Shown here: positions 49,758-59,252 of the stretch, piece after piece
How the letters are laid out: every line of letters begins with the position of its first letter
Numbering within the stretch: position 1 is the first letter of the stretch
Source of the DNA: Bacteroidales bacterium
GTDB lineage: Bacteria > Bacteroidota > Bacteroidia > Bacteroidales > UBA932
Reading direction: 5' to 3'
Length of the DNA stretch: 64,000 nt
Assembly (NCBI GenBank): GCA_015060255.1
Contig: SUYV01000004.1
Coordinates: 1 to 64,000 of the forward strand
The notes under the pieces: model-generated
What the model saw: only the letters and a program-made list of their open reading frames with translations
The model's database searches: none
What the model was told of the DNA's origin: nothing
Made by a program: the position numbers and the translations under genes

Positions 49758-50819
49758 ATGTACAAACATTTTCTTAAACCTATCCTTTTCCAATTCAATC
49801 CGGAAACAGCACATAATCTTCTGTTTTCACTGCTCGCGTTTCTACGATATGTTCCTGGCGCACGGGCATTGATCAGGGCCTTCTACAAGAAAGAGTCACC
49901 AAAACTGGCTCGTGAAGTGTTCGGTCTGCATTTCCCGAATCCCGTAGGACTGGCCGGAGGACTGGACAAGAATGGCGAATTCTATAATGATATGGCCAAT
50001 TTCGGCTTCGGTTTTGTGGAGATCGGGTCCCTCACACCTAAGCCTCAGGATGGAAATCCAAGGCCGAGATGTTTCCGCGTGCCGCAGGACAAGGCGATCA
50101 TAAATCGCTATGGAATAAACAATAAGGGCGTAAAGAATGCCGTAGAGCACATAAAGAAGGATCGTCCGGAAGTAATTGTCGCGGCCAACATATCAAAAAA
50201 TACCACCAGCGTCAATGATGATGCAGCAAAGGACTATGAAAGCGCATTCGCCCTGATGTATGATTTCGTAGACATGTTCGTACTTAACGTATCTTGTCCT
50301 AATGTAGTGGGACTCACCGCATTACAGGATATATCGTTCCTCTCTGACATCGTGGACAGACTCCTTGATCTGAGACGTTACTACGATACATATCGTCCTA
50401 TCCTGCTGAAGGTTTCTCCTGACTTGTCTACGGACCAGATTGATGATATTGTCGATTACTGCTTGAGATCTGGCATAGATGGAATAGTGGCCGGAAATAC
50501 CACCAGAAGCCGTGACGGTCTCACTTTGGATGAAAAGAAAATCGAGAAGATCGGCAATGGAGGCATGTCTGGAGCCCCTGTGCATAAAAAGAACGTAGAA
50601 CTCGTAAGATATATCAATACTAAGGCACAGGGCAGGCTGCCTATAATCGGAGTCGGAGGAATCATGTCAGGTGAAGACGCACAGCATATGATCGATGCCG
50701 GAGCCTCTCTTGTAGAGATCTATTCGGGCTTCATATATGAAGGTCCGGGCCTTATCAAACAGATCATCAATCATCTCGAAAGTGCTGAAAGCAAAATAGT
50801 TAAGGAGACAAATCAATGA
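49758..50819 (+). CDS. pyrD: Dihydroorotate dehydrogenase, class 2-like
   Basis: This is a 353-residue protein; the ATG at 49758 is used because the track start is a TTG. An N-terminal helical part (MYKHFLKPILFQFNPETAHNLLF) is the membrane-associating extension of class 2 enzymes. Then come LAGGLDKNGE, SLTPKPQDGNPRPR, INRYGINNKG and IGVGGIMSGEDA (FMN phosphate site). It oxidises dihydroorotate to orotate with quinone in pyrimidine synthesis. Oddly, the catalytic base position is Cys (C180 in NVSCPN), as in class 1, rather than Ser. The stop overlaps cinA by 4 bp. Confidence 0.92.
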   Translation: MYKHFLKPILFQFNPETAHNLLFSLLAFLRYVPGARALIRAFYKKESPKLAREVFGLHFPNPVGLAGGLDKNGEFYNDMANFGFGFVEIGSLTPKPQDGNPRPRCFRVPQDKAIINRYGINNKGVKNAVEHIKKDRPEVIVAANISKNTTSVNDDAAKDYESAFALMYDFVDMFVLNVSCPNVVGLTALQDISFLSDIVDRLLDLRRYYDTYRPILLKVSPDLSTDQIDDIVDYCLRSGIDGIVAGNTTRSRDGLTLDEKKIEKIGNGGMSGAPVHKKNVELVRYINTKAQGRLPIIGVGGIMSGEDAQHMIDAGASLVEIYSGFIYEGPGLIKQIINHLESAESKIVKETNQ

Positions 50820-52090
50820 CACAGGCATCCATCTGCACAATAGGTGATGAAATCCTGATAGGTCAGATTGTAGACACCAATTCATCACACATATCCAGAG
50901 CGCTGAACTCATTGGGAATCAAGGTTACACGCATGTTGTCCATAGGTGATGACCAGAACGAGATCATATCTTCGCTGACTAAAGAACTGCAGGACAATGA
51001 AATCGTCATTACAACAGGAGGGCTCGGTCCTACAAAGGATGACATAACCAAGGCGGCATTGGGAAAGCTGTCACTCTCTCAGCACAACAAGACTGATGAA
51101 AAACAGCTTGAAATCATACATAGAATATTGAGTGCCAGAGGCTTGGATGTGTTGGACATAAATCTGGCTCAGGCATCTGTTCCCGATACATGTGAGGTGA
51201 TTCCGAACAGAATGGGTACAGCGCCTGTCATGGTTTTCAGATTTCCGGAAGAAAGATTCGGACATAAGGCCACCCTATACTCACTCCCGGGTGTGCCGTA
51301 TGAAGCAATAGCGGCACTGAAAGATGTACTGAATGACATAAAAAGCCATAATGAGATCTCCGACATATTCCATAAGACCATCATGACGTTCGGAATAGCT
51401 GAATCTGCACTGTCAAAGATGATTGAGGAATGGGAGAATGCTCTTCCTGAGGACATGCATCTTGCCTATCTTCCTAATCCTCTCACAGGAGTACGTTTAA
51501 GGCTATCTATATATGGAGGCATAAAGGAAGAGGAGGAAGCCAGGATTGAAGCTGAATTTGCTAAAATAAAGCCTGTTTTAGGCACATATCTGTACTCATA
51601 TAAAGACGATACATTGGAGTCCTGCATAGGAGAACTTATGAAGGCTTCCGGAAAGACTCTTTCTGCTGCAGAATCATGCACAGGCGGCACCATAGCAGCC
51701 CTGATGACTTCAGTACCAGGATCATCTGAGTATTTCCTGGGATCCGTGACATCATATGCAAACAGCGTCAAGACATCAGTCCTTGGTGTCCCGGAGGAAA
51801 TCATAAGGAAATATGGAGCAGTAAGTTCAGAATGCGTTGCGGCGATGGCTGAAGGAGTACGAAAACTGACAGGCAGCGACTACTCGGTAGCAACCTCGGG
51901 AATTGCAGGTCCCGGAGGAGGCAGCGAAGAAAAGCCGGTAGGTCTGGTGTGGATTGCAACCAGCTCAAAGGAAGGAACGGAAACGTATAGAATGAACTTC
52001 AAAGGAGACAGGAAACGCAATATTGAGAGATTTGCAGCCAATGCCTTGAACTTTTTGAGGGTAAAACTTGTAAACGAATTAAAACATTGA
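50816..52090 (+). CDS. cinA: CinA family protein (competence/damage-inducible; NMN deamidase)
   Basis: This 424-residue protein has an N-terminal MoCF/COG1058 domain (CTIGDEILIGQIVDTNSSHIS, TTGGLGPTKDDITK, YSLPGVPYEA) and a C-terminal PncC amidohydrolase domain (SAAESCTGGTIAALM, SSECVAAMAEGVRKL, TSGIAGPGGG). It is a two-domain enzyme that hydrolyses ADP-ribose-type compounds and deamidates nicotinamide mononucleotide in NAD salvage. It is translationally coupled to pyrD through an ATGA overlap. Length is normal. Confidence 0.93.
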   Translation: MTQASICTIGDEILIGQIVDTNSSHISRALNSLGIKVTRMLSIGDDQNEIISSLTKELQDNEIVITTGGLGPTKDDITKAALGKLSLSQHNKTDEKQLEIIHRILSARGLDVLDINLAQASVPDTCEVIPNRMGTAPVMVFRFPEERFGHKATLYSLPGVPYEAIAALKDVLNDIKSHNEISDIFHKTIMTFGIAESALSKMIEEWENALPEDMHLAYLPNPLTGVRLRLSIYGGIKEEEEARIEAEFAKIKPVLGTYLYSYKDDTLESCIGELMKASGKTLSAAESCTGGTIAALMTSVPGSSEYFLGSVTSYANSVKTSVLGVPEEIIRKYGAVSSECVAAMAEGVRKLTGSDYSVATSGIAGPGGGSEEKPVGLVWIATSSKEGTETYRMNFKGDRKRNIERFAANALNFLRVKLVNELKH

Positions 52091-52221
52091 CAAACAACAG
52101 ATGAAACAAACTTGTTAATACATATAACAAAAGTGTTACATCAGGGCGGGTTTACAATAAGTTTCGGTTATATACTCAATAAATTATTGATTATTAAATA
52201 CTTATAAACATATATAGGTTA

Positions 52222-53151
52222 ATGAGCTCAGTACATCATAATTACGAGAAAAAGAAGAAGAGAATCAGATTGAATGGTATATTCTACGCCATTATATCAT
52301 CTGCATCATTCGGCTTTTCTCCCCTTTTCAGCATCGGCCTTCTTGCTGCCGGCCTGTCAAATTTTGATGTGCTTTCTTACAGATGGGGTATTGCCGGAAT
52401 CGTACTGATGATCTATGCCTTTGCGAAAAAGAAGACTCTCCGCATCAACTCATTTGACGAAGGATGGAAGATCTTCCTCCTCAGTGTTCTCAGAGCGATA
52501 ACCTCTGTCACCCTGCTCATAGGATATGCCAACATCTCCAGCGGAATCGCATCGACAATCAACTTCATGTATCCGGTTATCGTTGCTTTATGCATGATGT
52601 TCGTATTCGGAGAACACAAGTCATGGGTTGACATGCTTGCAATCGCAGCAGCCATATTCGGAGTGTATCTGCTTGCGTCCGGCGACAGTCTCATTGTCGA
52701 GAACGGCAACACAAAGCTGGGACTGACCTGCTCGATCATCTCAGCATTCTCATTCGCAGCATACTACATACTGATGAAGAGACTGAAGGCAGACAAGATA
52801 GAAGTGGTAAAGTTCACCACATGGATCATGTTGCTCAGTGCAGTCTACTTCATCATATGTGCTTTCGTCCTTGAGGGAAAACTTACAATGATCACCGGAG
52901 TCAAGAACTGGATGTATATTCTTGGACTTGGCCTATGGTCGACCATGATATCGAATTTTACCGGTGTAAAGGCAGTGAGAAGGATAGGTCCGACACTTAC
53001 ATCTATTCTGGGAGCTCTGCAACCCGTCACAGCTGTTGTGCTGGGAATACTGTTCCTGCACGAGCATCTGTATACCAGATCTCTGATCGGTATAATACTA
53101 ATACTCATTGCTGTGACAGTAGTGGTGATGCATCAGAACAACAAGAAATAG
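52222..53151 (+). CDS. EamA/DMT superfamily transporter
   Basis: This 309-residue inner-membrane protein starts with a basic tail (NYEKKKKRIRLNG) and has ten predicted helices in two EamA repeats (FYAIISSASFGFSPLFSIGLLAAG; LGLTCSIISAFSFAAYYILMKRLKA). The second repeat ends with GALQPVTAVVLGILFLHE, the usual EamA motif. Substrates of the family vary (amino acids, metabolites) and cannot be inferred. It is convergent with the dipeptidase gene, 4 bp apart. Confidence 0.9.
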   Translation: MSSVHHNYEKKKKRIRLNGIFYAIISSASFGFSPLFSIGLLAAGLSNFDVLSYRWGIAGIVLMIYAFAKKKTLRINSFDEGWKIFLLSVLRAITSVTLLIGYANISSGIASTINFMYPVIVALCMMFVFGEHKSWVDMLAIAAAIFGVYLLASGDSLIVENGNTKLGLTCSIISAFSFAAYYILMKRLKADKIEVVKFTTWIMLLSAVYFIICAFVLEGKLTMITGVKNWMYILGLGLWSTMISNFTGVKAVRRIGPTLTSILGALQPVTAVVLGILFLHEHLYTRSLIGIILILIAVTVVVMHQNNKK

Positions 53152-53155
53152 TCTC

Positions 53156-54229
53156 CTACTGCTGCATATTCATCACTCTGAAGAAATTACCTGAAGCAAT
53201 CTTATCCATATCAGCCTGGGAATAACCTCTGAGGGCTAGTTCCTCAAACAGCGCAGGCATCATAGATATATCTTCCATACCTGCAGGAGTAACTTCGATT
53301 CCGTCAAAATCGGAACCTATTCCCACGTGATCGATCCCGACCAGCGCAACCACATGGTCAATATGATCGGCTATCCTTTTGAAAGATGGACGAGGGAGGT
53401 CCGTCAATGCCTTCTGAACAGCATTCCATGCTTTTCTCTTGACAGGGTCGGCAGGATCATTGATGAAACGGGCCTCGACTTCTTCACCATATTCCATAAT
53501 ATGGGAGTCTGCAAGTATCTGCTTGAATGCAGAATCAAGAAACAAAGGATAAAAATTGATCTGGATCACTCCTCCGGACGCAGCCAAAGTCTTTATCATA
53601 TCATCTGTCATGTTCCTTGGATGCTCAGCCAATGCACGACAGCATGAATGAGTGGCTACAACAGGCTTGGCAGAACATCTGATGACATCATAAAACGCCT
53701 CGTCAGATATGTGGGAAACATCTATCAGCATTCCAAGACGGTTCATCTCAGCTATGACTTCCCTGCCGAAAGGACTGATTCCGTGCCAGGTCTTGTTCTG
53801 CGAGGCACATGAATCACATATATCATTGTCTGCCGAATGACATAAGGTCATATATCTTACTCCTGCATCATAAAATTCCTGGAGCCTTGTGATATCTTGT
53901 CCGATTGGAGAACCGTTCTCAAGTCCGATGAAGACAGAAAACAAGCCGTTTTTCTTGTTTGCAAGAGCATCATTCTCACTGACAGCAAGAGCAGCTGTTC
54001 CAGAATGTGAATGAATAACGCTCCTGACACCGTCCAGAAGCCTGTGGGCATAGGAATACGCTTCTTCATTTCCCAAAGAAGCAGGACTATACAATGCAAA
54101 GAAAGCACCATCGACTCCCCCTCGTTTCAATTTAGGGAAGTCGACGTGTGCATATTCATTATCCATCGACAGATCCCTCAGACGAAGAATCTGCGAAGGC
54201 GTATCGCAATGACTGTCAAGAAGAAACAT
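53156..54229 (-). CDS. Membrane dipeptidase family (M19) peptidase
   Basis: This 357-residue protein has no signal peptide, so it should be cytoplasmic. Zinc ligands of the M19 TIM barrel are visible: DSHCDTP, the bridging Glu in IGLENG, then DVSHISD and THSCCRALAEHPRN, and GSDFDGIEVTP. It hydrolyses dipeptides, including D-residue-containing ones. It is the last gene of the valS-tat operon; its ATG overlaps the DUF2807 gene stop by one base. Confidence 0.92.
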   Translation of the reverse strand: MFLLDSHCDTPSQILRLRDLSMDNEYAHVDFPKLKRGGVDGAFFALYSPASLGNEEAYSYAHRLLDGVRSVIHSHSGTAALAVSENDALANKKNGLFSVFIGLENGSPIGQDITRLQEFYDAGVRYMTLCHSADNDICDSCASQNKTWHGISPFGREVIAEMNRLGMLIDVSHISDEAFYDVIRCSAKPVVATHSCCRALAEHPRNMTDDMIKTLAASGGVIQINFYPLFLDSAFKQILADSHIMEYGEEVEARFINDPADPVKRKAWNAVQKALTDLPRPSFKRIADHIDHVVALVGIDHVGIGSDFDGIEVTPAGMEDISMMPALFEELALRGYSQADMDKIASGNFFRVMNMQQ

Positions 54230-55146
54230 TACTTTCTCTTTGGATCGTCAGCCTTGATGAGTGTAGAATTTACGATTCTGTCCACCTCGATGGATGGTTT
54301 TCTCTTGAAGGTAAGCATCGAACCTCCGGTAAGATTAACCTTGAGGTTGTCAGTAACATTCACATGACATTTTGCTGATCCACTAAGGGTAACATCTCCA
54401 TCTTTGGTTTCAAGTAACTCAGTATCAGTCCTTGAGAGACCGGCAGCTGTCACCTTCAGCATAGAAGCAACTCCTGAGACATGTGATTCGGCACTTGAAG
54501 AGGCCTCGACTTCAACAGACTGTGCCTCAGCCCTCATATCCACAAGCGAAGATCCTCCAAGTTTCAGGAAAGCATTTCCACCATTCTGAGTCAATGAGAC
54601 AGTAGCAGAATTGGACGCATTGAGATATACCTTGCTCTCTACTGCAAGAGCTGCAGTAACCTTGGCGCCCTTTGATACATTGAGTTCGGCAGTTGAACAT
54701 CCAACATTCAGCTGAGCGGCAACGGCATTGCCACTAAGTGTCGCAGTGAAGTTCTCATTGTAGAACGAATCACAATGAACAAGCTGAGACTTTCCGTTCA
54801 TTATCAATGAATTGAGCGTAGGCATATACACTTCTGCTTGAAGTACAGGAGCAGCTGCACCTTTTTGACGGAGCTGCTTCTTCAACTCAGGTGTATATCC
54901 CTTTTCGTCAAGAATCAGATACAGGGTACCATTCTTGACGAATGCCTGAACATGAGCAGCGATCCTCTCATCAGTAGTAAGCTTCACAGCATATGAGTCA
55001 GACTTCACAAGCTTTACAATGAAATCACTTTCAACATTAAGCGAGAGGAATTTCTCAAAATCCTTGTCCTGAACAAGAAGCGGCTGTGCAAATGCGTTTG
55101 CTCCCATAAGAAGCATTGCAGCAATCATGAAAATCAACTTTTTCAT
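54229..55146 (-). CDS. DUF2807 (head GIN domain) secreted protein
   Basis: This 305-residue protein has a signal peptide (MKKLIFMIAAMLLMGANAFAQ). From about residue 30 it follows the DUF2807 beta-helix pattern: FEKFLSLNVESDFIVKLVKSD, YMPTLNSLIMNGKSQL, then repeated short strands rich in Ser, Ala and Val (SGNAVAAQLNVGCSTAELNVS, GGSSLVDMRAEAQSVEVEASSSAESHVSG). It is probably surface or periplasmic; the family was named from putative adhesins and its function is unproven. It lies 19 bp after rlmB. Confidence 0.88.
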   Translation of the reverse strand: MKKLIFMIAAMLLMGANAFAQPLLVQDKDFEKFLSLNVESDFIVKLVKSDSYAVKLTTDERIAAHVQAFVKNGTLYLILDEKGYTPELKKQLRQKGAAAPVLQAEVYMPTLNSLIMNGKSQLVHCDSFYNENFTATLSGNAVAAQLNVGCSTAELNVSKGAKVTAALAVESKVYLNASNSATVSLTQNGGNAFLKLGGSSLVDMRAEAQSVEVEASSSAESHVSGVASMLKVTAAGLSRTDTELLETKDGDVTLSGSAKCHVNVTDNLKVNLTGGSMLTFKRKPSIEVDRIVNSTLIKADDPKRK

Positions 55147-55165
55147 ATCTTTAAAATTTAAGGTT

Positions 55166-55912
55166 TTACTTTTTAATGCGCTGTCTTACAGCCTCGTACA
55201 TAAGAACGGCAGACGCCACTGATACGTTAAGTGATGTAATCTCACCTGCCATAGGGATAGCTGCCTTCTCATCTGCAAGGTCAAGCATGGCCTGCGATAT
55301 TCCCTTGCCCTCCGACCCCATGATTATGGCACAAGGGCCGGTCATGTCTACGTCATAGATAAGGTTGTCTGTCTTTTCAGTAGCCGCCACCAGCTTGAAT
55401 CCGCTCTGCTGAAGATAATACGCTGCAACACGGAGGTTAGGCACCTTGCATGTATCCATCCTCATTAGCGCGCCGGCTGAAGCCTTGACAGCATCGGCAT
55501 TGATTGCCGCTCCTCCCTTTGCAGGAACTATAATGCCCTGTCCGCCGGCACACTCCAGACTTCTTGCAATCGCGCCAAGGTTGCGCACATCGCTTACTCC
55601 GTCGAGAATCACAAGCAAAGGATTCTCGCTGCAGCCGAGAGCATTGTTCACAAGCTGCTCTATATCAACATAATCTATCTGCGAAATATATGCAAGGACA
55701 CCCTGATGGGATCCTCTCACTGCCCTGTTGAGTCTCTCTCCTGGCACAAACTGGAACGGAATATCGTTCACCTTCAGGAGCTCCATCAACTCTCTGAACT
55801 GCGCTCCCTCAAGTCCCTGCTTCAAGAGCACCTTATCAAATTTCTTACCTGCCTTCATAGCCTCCAGCACAGGATGCATTCCGAACAGGTACTGCATTTT
55901 CTTTTCTTCCAT
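55166..55912 (-). CDS. rlmB: 23S rRNA (guanosine-2'-O)-methyltransferase RlmB-type
   Basis: This 248-residue SpoU methyltransferase has an N-terminal binding domain (YLFGMHPVLEAMKAG, AVRGSHQGVLAY) and the knotted SPOUT domain: ILDGVSDVRNLGAIARSLECAG, IIMGSEGKGIS and SLNVSVASAVLMYEAVR. The GMHPVLEA opening and overall layout favour RlmB over TrmH. It lies 6 bp after the ABC-F gene. Confidence 0.88.
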   Translation of the reverse strand: MEEKKMQYLFGMHPVLEAMKAGKKFDKVLLKQGLEGAQFRELMELLKVNDIPFQFVPGERLNRAVRGSHQGVLAYISQIDYVDIEQLVNNALGCSENPLLVILDGVSDVRNLGAIARSLECAGGQGIIVPAKGGAAINADAVKASAGALMRMDTCKVPNLRVAAYYLQQSGFKLVAATEKTDNLIYDVDMTGPCAIIMGSEGKGISQAMLDLADEKAAIPMAGEITSLNVSVASAVLMYEAVRQRIKK

Positions 55913-55918
55913 ATGATG

Positions 55919-57853
55919 TTATTCCAATGATTCGTTCAACTTCTCCCATTCCTCCATCTTGTAATCAAGCTCGCGCTTGGTCTCAAGATAGGACCTGGTC
56001 AACTCCATCACATCATCTTCAGGACCAGGATTCATGAGCACGGACTCTATCTCAGCAAGTCTTCCTTCCAACTCTTCTATTTTCTTCTCTACAAATGAGA
56101 TACGATTCCTTATCTTCTTTTCTTCTTTAGATACATATTTCTTCGCCTGATACTCCTGCTTCGCCTCTTCCTTCCTCTGGACGACCTCCACAGGCTTTTC
56201 CTCTGCAACAGGCTTGTAATGTCTTTCCAGCTCGCTCAAGCTCTCAAGCTTCCTTCTCTCCAGGAAGTCCTGCACTCCTCCAAGATGCTCCTTCACACGA
56301 CCGTCCCTGAATTCATAAAGCTTGTCAACGAGTCCGTCCAGGAAGTCTCGGTCATGCGAAACTATGATCAACGTACCGTCATAAGCCTTGAGCGCCTGCT
56401 TCAATATATCCTTCGAGCGTATGTCCATATGGTTTGTCGGCTCGTCAAGCGCCAGAAGGTTATATGGCTTCAGCATGAGCTTCGCCATAGCCAGTCGCGC
56501 TCTCTCTCCGCCGCTCAACACTGCGACTTTCTTGTCGATGTCCTCTCCCTTGAATAGAAATGCGCCGAGAATATCACGGAGTTTAAGTCGTATGTCACCG
56601 ACTGCAATGCGGTCAAGTGTACCGAATACCGTATCTTCCTTATCAAGGATATCTTCCTGATTCTGAGCGTAATATCCTATATTTACGTTATATCCGACCC
56701 GAGACTCGCCTGCCATCGGATCAAGCTCACGCATGATCACCCTCATCAGGGTTGTCTTTCCTTCACCGTTCCTTCCGACAAGAGCGACCTTCTCGCCTCT
56801 ACGAACCTCGATCTGCGCATCTGAGAACACCACCTTCTCACCATATCCAACCTTCATATCCACAGCTTTGTATGCTATGTCTCCAGAACGAGGAGCCGGA
56901 GGAAACTTCACGCAGAGTGCAGAACGGTCTTCTATGTCGACCTCAATCCTATCAAGTTTCTCCAGCTGCTTGACGCGCGACTGAACCTGATTGGACTTGG
57001 TCGGCTTGTATCTGAACTTCTCGATGAACTCCTCGGTCTTCTCGATCATCCTCTGCTGATTCTCAAAGGCAGCACGCTGCTGCTCAAGGCGTTCCTTCCT
57101 GAGTTCCAGATATTTGCTATATGGAACCTTATAGTCATGGATCCTGCCGACCATGATCTCGACAGTCCTGTTGGTGACGTTGTCCAGGAACTTCCTGTCA
57201 TGTGAGATCAGCACAAGAGAGCCTCGGTAATCCTTCAGATAGCCCTCAAGCCATTCGATTGACTCTATATCAAGGTGGTTTGTCGGCTCGTCAAGCAAAA
57301 GTACATCCGGCTTGGAAAGAAGTATCTTCGCAAGTTCGATACGCATGTTCCAGCCCTGACTGAAAGTCTCAGTCGGTCTCGACAGCTCCTCAAAGCGGAA
57401 TCCCAGGCCAAGGAGAGTACGCTCTGCCAGAACTTGCGGATTGTCAGAACGAGTATATGAAATCCTGTCGTTCACCTCGTTCATTTTGATTATCAGGTCC
57501 TGATACTCTTTGGATTCGTAATCAGTTCTTTCTGCGAGCTCAAGCGTTATCCTCTCCAGTTCCGCCTCCATAGCGAACATATCAGCGAAAGCCGTCATAG
57601 CCTCGTCAATGACGCTGCGGCCGCGATGATGCTCCATGATCTGCGGAAGATAACCGATTTTCAGCCCACCTGGCACGGCAACCTTACCGCTCGTCGGACT
57701 CTGAAGTCCGCAGATCAGCTTCAATATCGTAGATTTTCCTGCACCATTCTTTCCCACAAGGCCTATCTTGTCACTCTCGCTGATATGAAAATTGATCTCA
57801 TTCAGCAAGGTGAAGCCTCCATAAGCTACGGTAAGATTGTTAATAGATATCAT
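55919..57853 (-). CDS. ABC-F family ribosome-associated ATPase
   Basis: This 644-residue protein has two ABC domains and no membrane segments. Domain 1: Walker A GKNGAGKST, signature FSQGWNMR, Walker B LLLDEPTNHLD. Domain 2: GRNGEGKTT, LSGGERARLAMA, LALDEPTNHMD. The linker between them (about 230-310) is charged and helical, and a coiled-coil C-terminal extension (about 540-644, KKIEELEGRLAEIE) resembles Uup/YheS types. It is expected to act on the ribosome rather than in transport. It lies 3 bp after tatC. Confidence 0.93.
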   Translation of the reverse strand: MISINNLTVAYGGFTLLNEINFHISESDKIGLVGKNGAGKSTILKLICGLQSPTSGKVAVPGGLKIGYLPQIMEHHRGRSVIDEAMTAFADMFAMEAELERITLELAERTDYESKEYQDLIIKMNEVNDRISYTRSDNPQVLAERTLLGLGFRFEELSRPTETFSQGWNMRIELAKILLSKPDVLLLDEPTNHLDIESIEWLEGYLKDYRGSLVLISHDRKFLDNVTNRTVEIMVGRIHDYKVPYSKYLELRKERLEQQRAAFENQQRMIEKTEEFIEKFRYKPTKSNQVQSRVKQLEKLDRIEVDIEDRSALCVKFPPAPRSGDIAYKAVDMKVGYGEKVVFSDAQIEVRRGEKVALVGRNGEGKTTLMRVIMRELDPMAGESRVGYNVNIGYYAQNQEDILDKEDTVFGTLDRIAVGDIRLKLRDILGAFLFKGEDIDKKVAVLSGGERARLAMAKLMLKPYNLLALDEPTNHMDIRSKDILKQALKAYDGTLIIVSHDRDFLDGLVDKLYEFRDGRVKEHLGGVQDFLERRKLESLSELERHYKPVAEEKPVEVVQRKEEAKQEYQAKKYVSKEEKKIRNRISFVEKKIEELEGRLAEIESVLMNPGPEDDVMELTRSYLETKRELDYKMEEWEKLNESLE

Positions 57854-57856
57854 ATA

Positions 57857-58597
57857 TTATTTTCTGCACAGCAAAATGCTGAATTCATATAACAGGTATA
57901 ACGGCACTGACACTACCAGCATTGTGAACGGGTCACCGGATGGAGTAATTGCAGCAGAAAGCACAGCTACAACAAGCACAGCATACCTTCGGAACCCGGC
58001 CAGCATGCCCTTCTTCAATAATCCCAACGCAGAAAGAGCAACAACTACTGTCGGAAACTCGAAAACGATACCGAAAGTAAGTACCATTGAAGTCAGCAAA
58101 GATATGTATGAACTCAATGAGAACGTATTCGGTATGTCAGGACTGACCTGATAGCCGGCAAAGAAGTTGAGCATCAGAGGAAATATCAACGCATATCCCA
58201 CAAGAACACCCAGATAAAACAGGAATGATGCAAAAAGGAATGCACCTCTGACAGCCTTTCTTTCATTATCATATAAAGCTGGAGCAATAAAGCGCCATAC
58301 TTCATATATGATATAAGGGAATGTCAGCACCAATGCCGATAGGAATGTGACCTTCATATGAATAATGAACTGGGCTGCAACTTCCAGATTTACAAGCTCC
58401 ATCGAAAAGTCTGTCCCAAGAAGCCTGTATAGGAAAAAGTCAGCCTTGGATGGTCCAAGAATCACTTCACCAAAAAGAAAGTCCTTGAAGAAGAAAAGCC
58501 CCAAAACAACTGCAGCAAACACTGCAATCATCCTGAAAATACTCTTTCTAAGGTCTTCCAGATGATCCCAGAAGGTCATTTCCGTACTCTGCGCCAT
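57857..58597 (-). CDS. tatC: Sec-independent protein translocase TatC
   Basis: This 246-residue membrane protein has six helices and the conserved TatC N-terminus FWDHLEDLRKSIFRM, followed by FPYIIYEVWRFIAPALYDNERKA and the F-E motif in FGIVFEFPTVV. It is the receptor of the twin-arginine export system for folded proteins. Its ATG overlaps the tatA stop by one base. No tatB-like second subunit is seen, which is normal in Bacteroidota. Confidence 0.95.
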   Translation of the reverse strand: MAQSTEMTFWDHLEDLRKSIFRMIAVFAAVVLGLFFFKDFLFGEVILGPSKADFFLYRLLGTDFSMELVNLEVAAQFIIHMKVTFLSALVLTFPYIIYEVWRFIAPALYDNERKAVRGAFLFASFLFYLGVLVGYALIFPLMLNFFAGYQVSPDIPNTFSLSSYISLLTSMVLTFGIVFEFPTVVVALSALGLLKKGMLAGFRRYAVLVVAVLSAAITPSGDPFTMLVVSVPLYLLYEFSILLCRK

Positions 58598-58797
58598 TAT
58601 TTTTCAGGCTCTATATCCTTCTTGATCTCCTTTACGTCATCCTCCACTTCCTTCATGCCCTCCTTGAAGTTCTTCACACCTTTGCCGAGTCCCTTCATAA
58701 GTTCAGGTATCTTCTTGCCCCCGAAAATAAGGAGAACGATCAGGGCGATTATTACAATCTCCCAGAATCCAAAGTTAAATATAAGCGGCATTACCAT
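58597..58797 (-). CDS. tatA: Twin-arginine translocase subunit TatA/E
   Basis: This 66-residue protein has one membrane helix ([30 protein letters not shown]), with the FG hinge and the following amphipathic helix, then a highly charged tail ([17 protein letters not shown]). It forms the Tat pore or membrane-weakening patch with TatC. A second start two codons in (58791) is possible. It lies 11 bp after the thioesterase gene. Confidence 0.95.
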   Translation of the reverse strand: MVMPLIFNFGFWEIVIIALIVLLIFGGKKIPELMKGLGKGVKNFKEGMKEVEDDVKEIKKDIEPEK

Positions 58798-58808
58798 AAT
58801 ATAATATA

Positions 58809-59216
58809 TTAGTGAATTTGTTCATTAAAAATAGCCGTCAGAGACTCCGGACACCTTATCGGACGCCTTGTCTCTGAGTTTATGAATCCGAGTGTCACTG
58901 AACCCTCGCATACAAGGTATCCTTCCGGGTTGTATATCTCGTTTCTGATGACAAGCTTCGCTCTAGGAATCTCATCGATGATGCTCACTACCCTCAATGT
59001 ATCACCGAGCTTTGCCGGCACCTTGTAACGGCACTCTACCGACACGACCGGAAGCATCACGCCTGACTCCTCGATCTTCTCGAGGGGCAGGCCGAGCTCC
59101 TTCAGCATGGCTGTTCGTCCGCACTCAAAATATCTGATGTAATTTGAGTGATGGACGATGCCCATCTGGTCGGTTTCGTAGTATCTGACATCCAAAAACA
59201 GCTCAGATTTCAGCAT
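58809..59216 (-). CDS. Acyl-CoA thioesterase, 4HBT/YbgC family
   Basis: This 135-residue hotdog-fold protein carries [20 protein letters not shown], the YbgC/4-hydroxybenzoyl-CoA thioesterase signature with the catalytic Asp in TDQMGIVHH. The rest ([31 protein letters not shown]) is typical. It hydrolyses short-chain or aromatic acyl-CoA; in some bacteria YbgC works with the Tol-Pal system, but no tol genes are here. It lies 36 bp after valS, in the same operon. Confidence 0.9.
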   Translation of the reverse strand: MLKSELFLDVRYYETDQMGIVHHSNYIRYFECGRTAMLKELGLPLEKIEESGVMLPVVSVECRYKVPAKLGDTLRVVSIIDEIPRAKLVIRNEIYNPEGYLVCEGSVTLGFINSETRRPIRCPESLTAIFNEQIH

Positions 59217-59252
59217 AACAAAAATGTTAACTAAATGAACTATATTGTTTTA

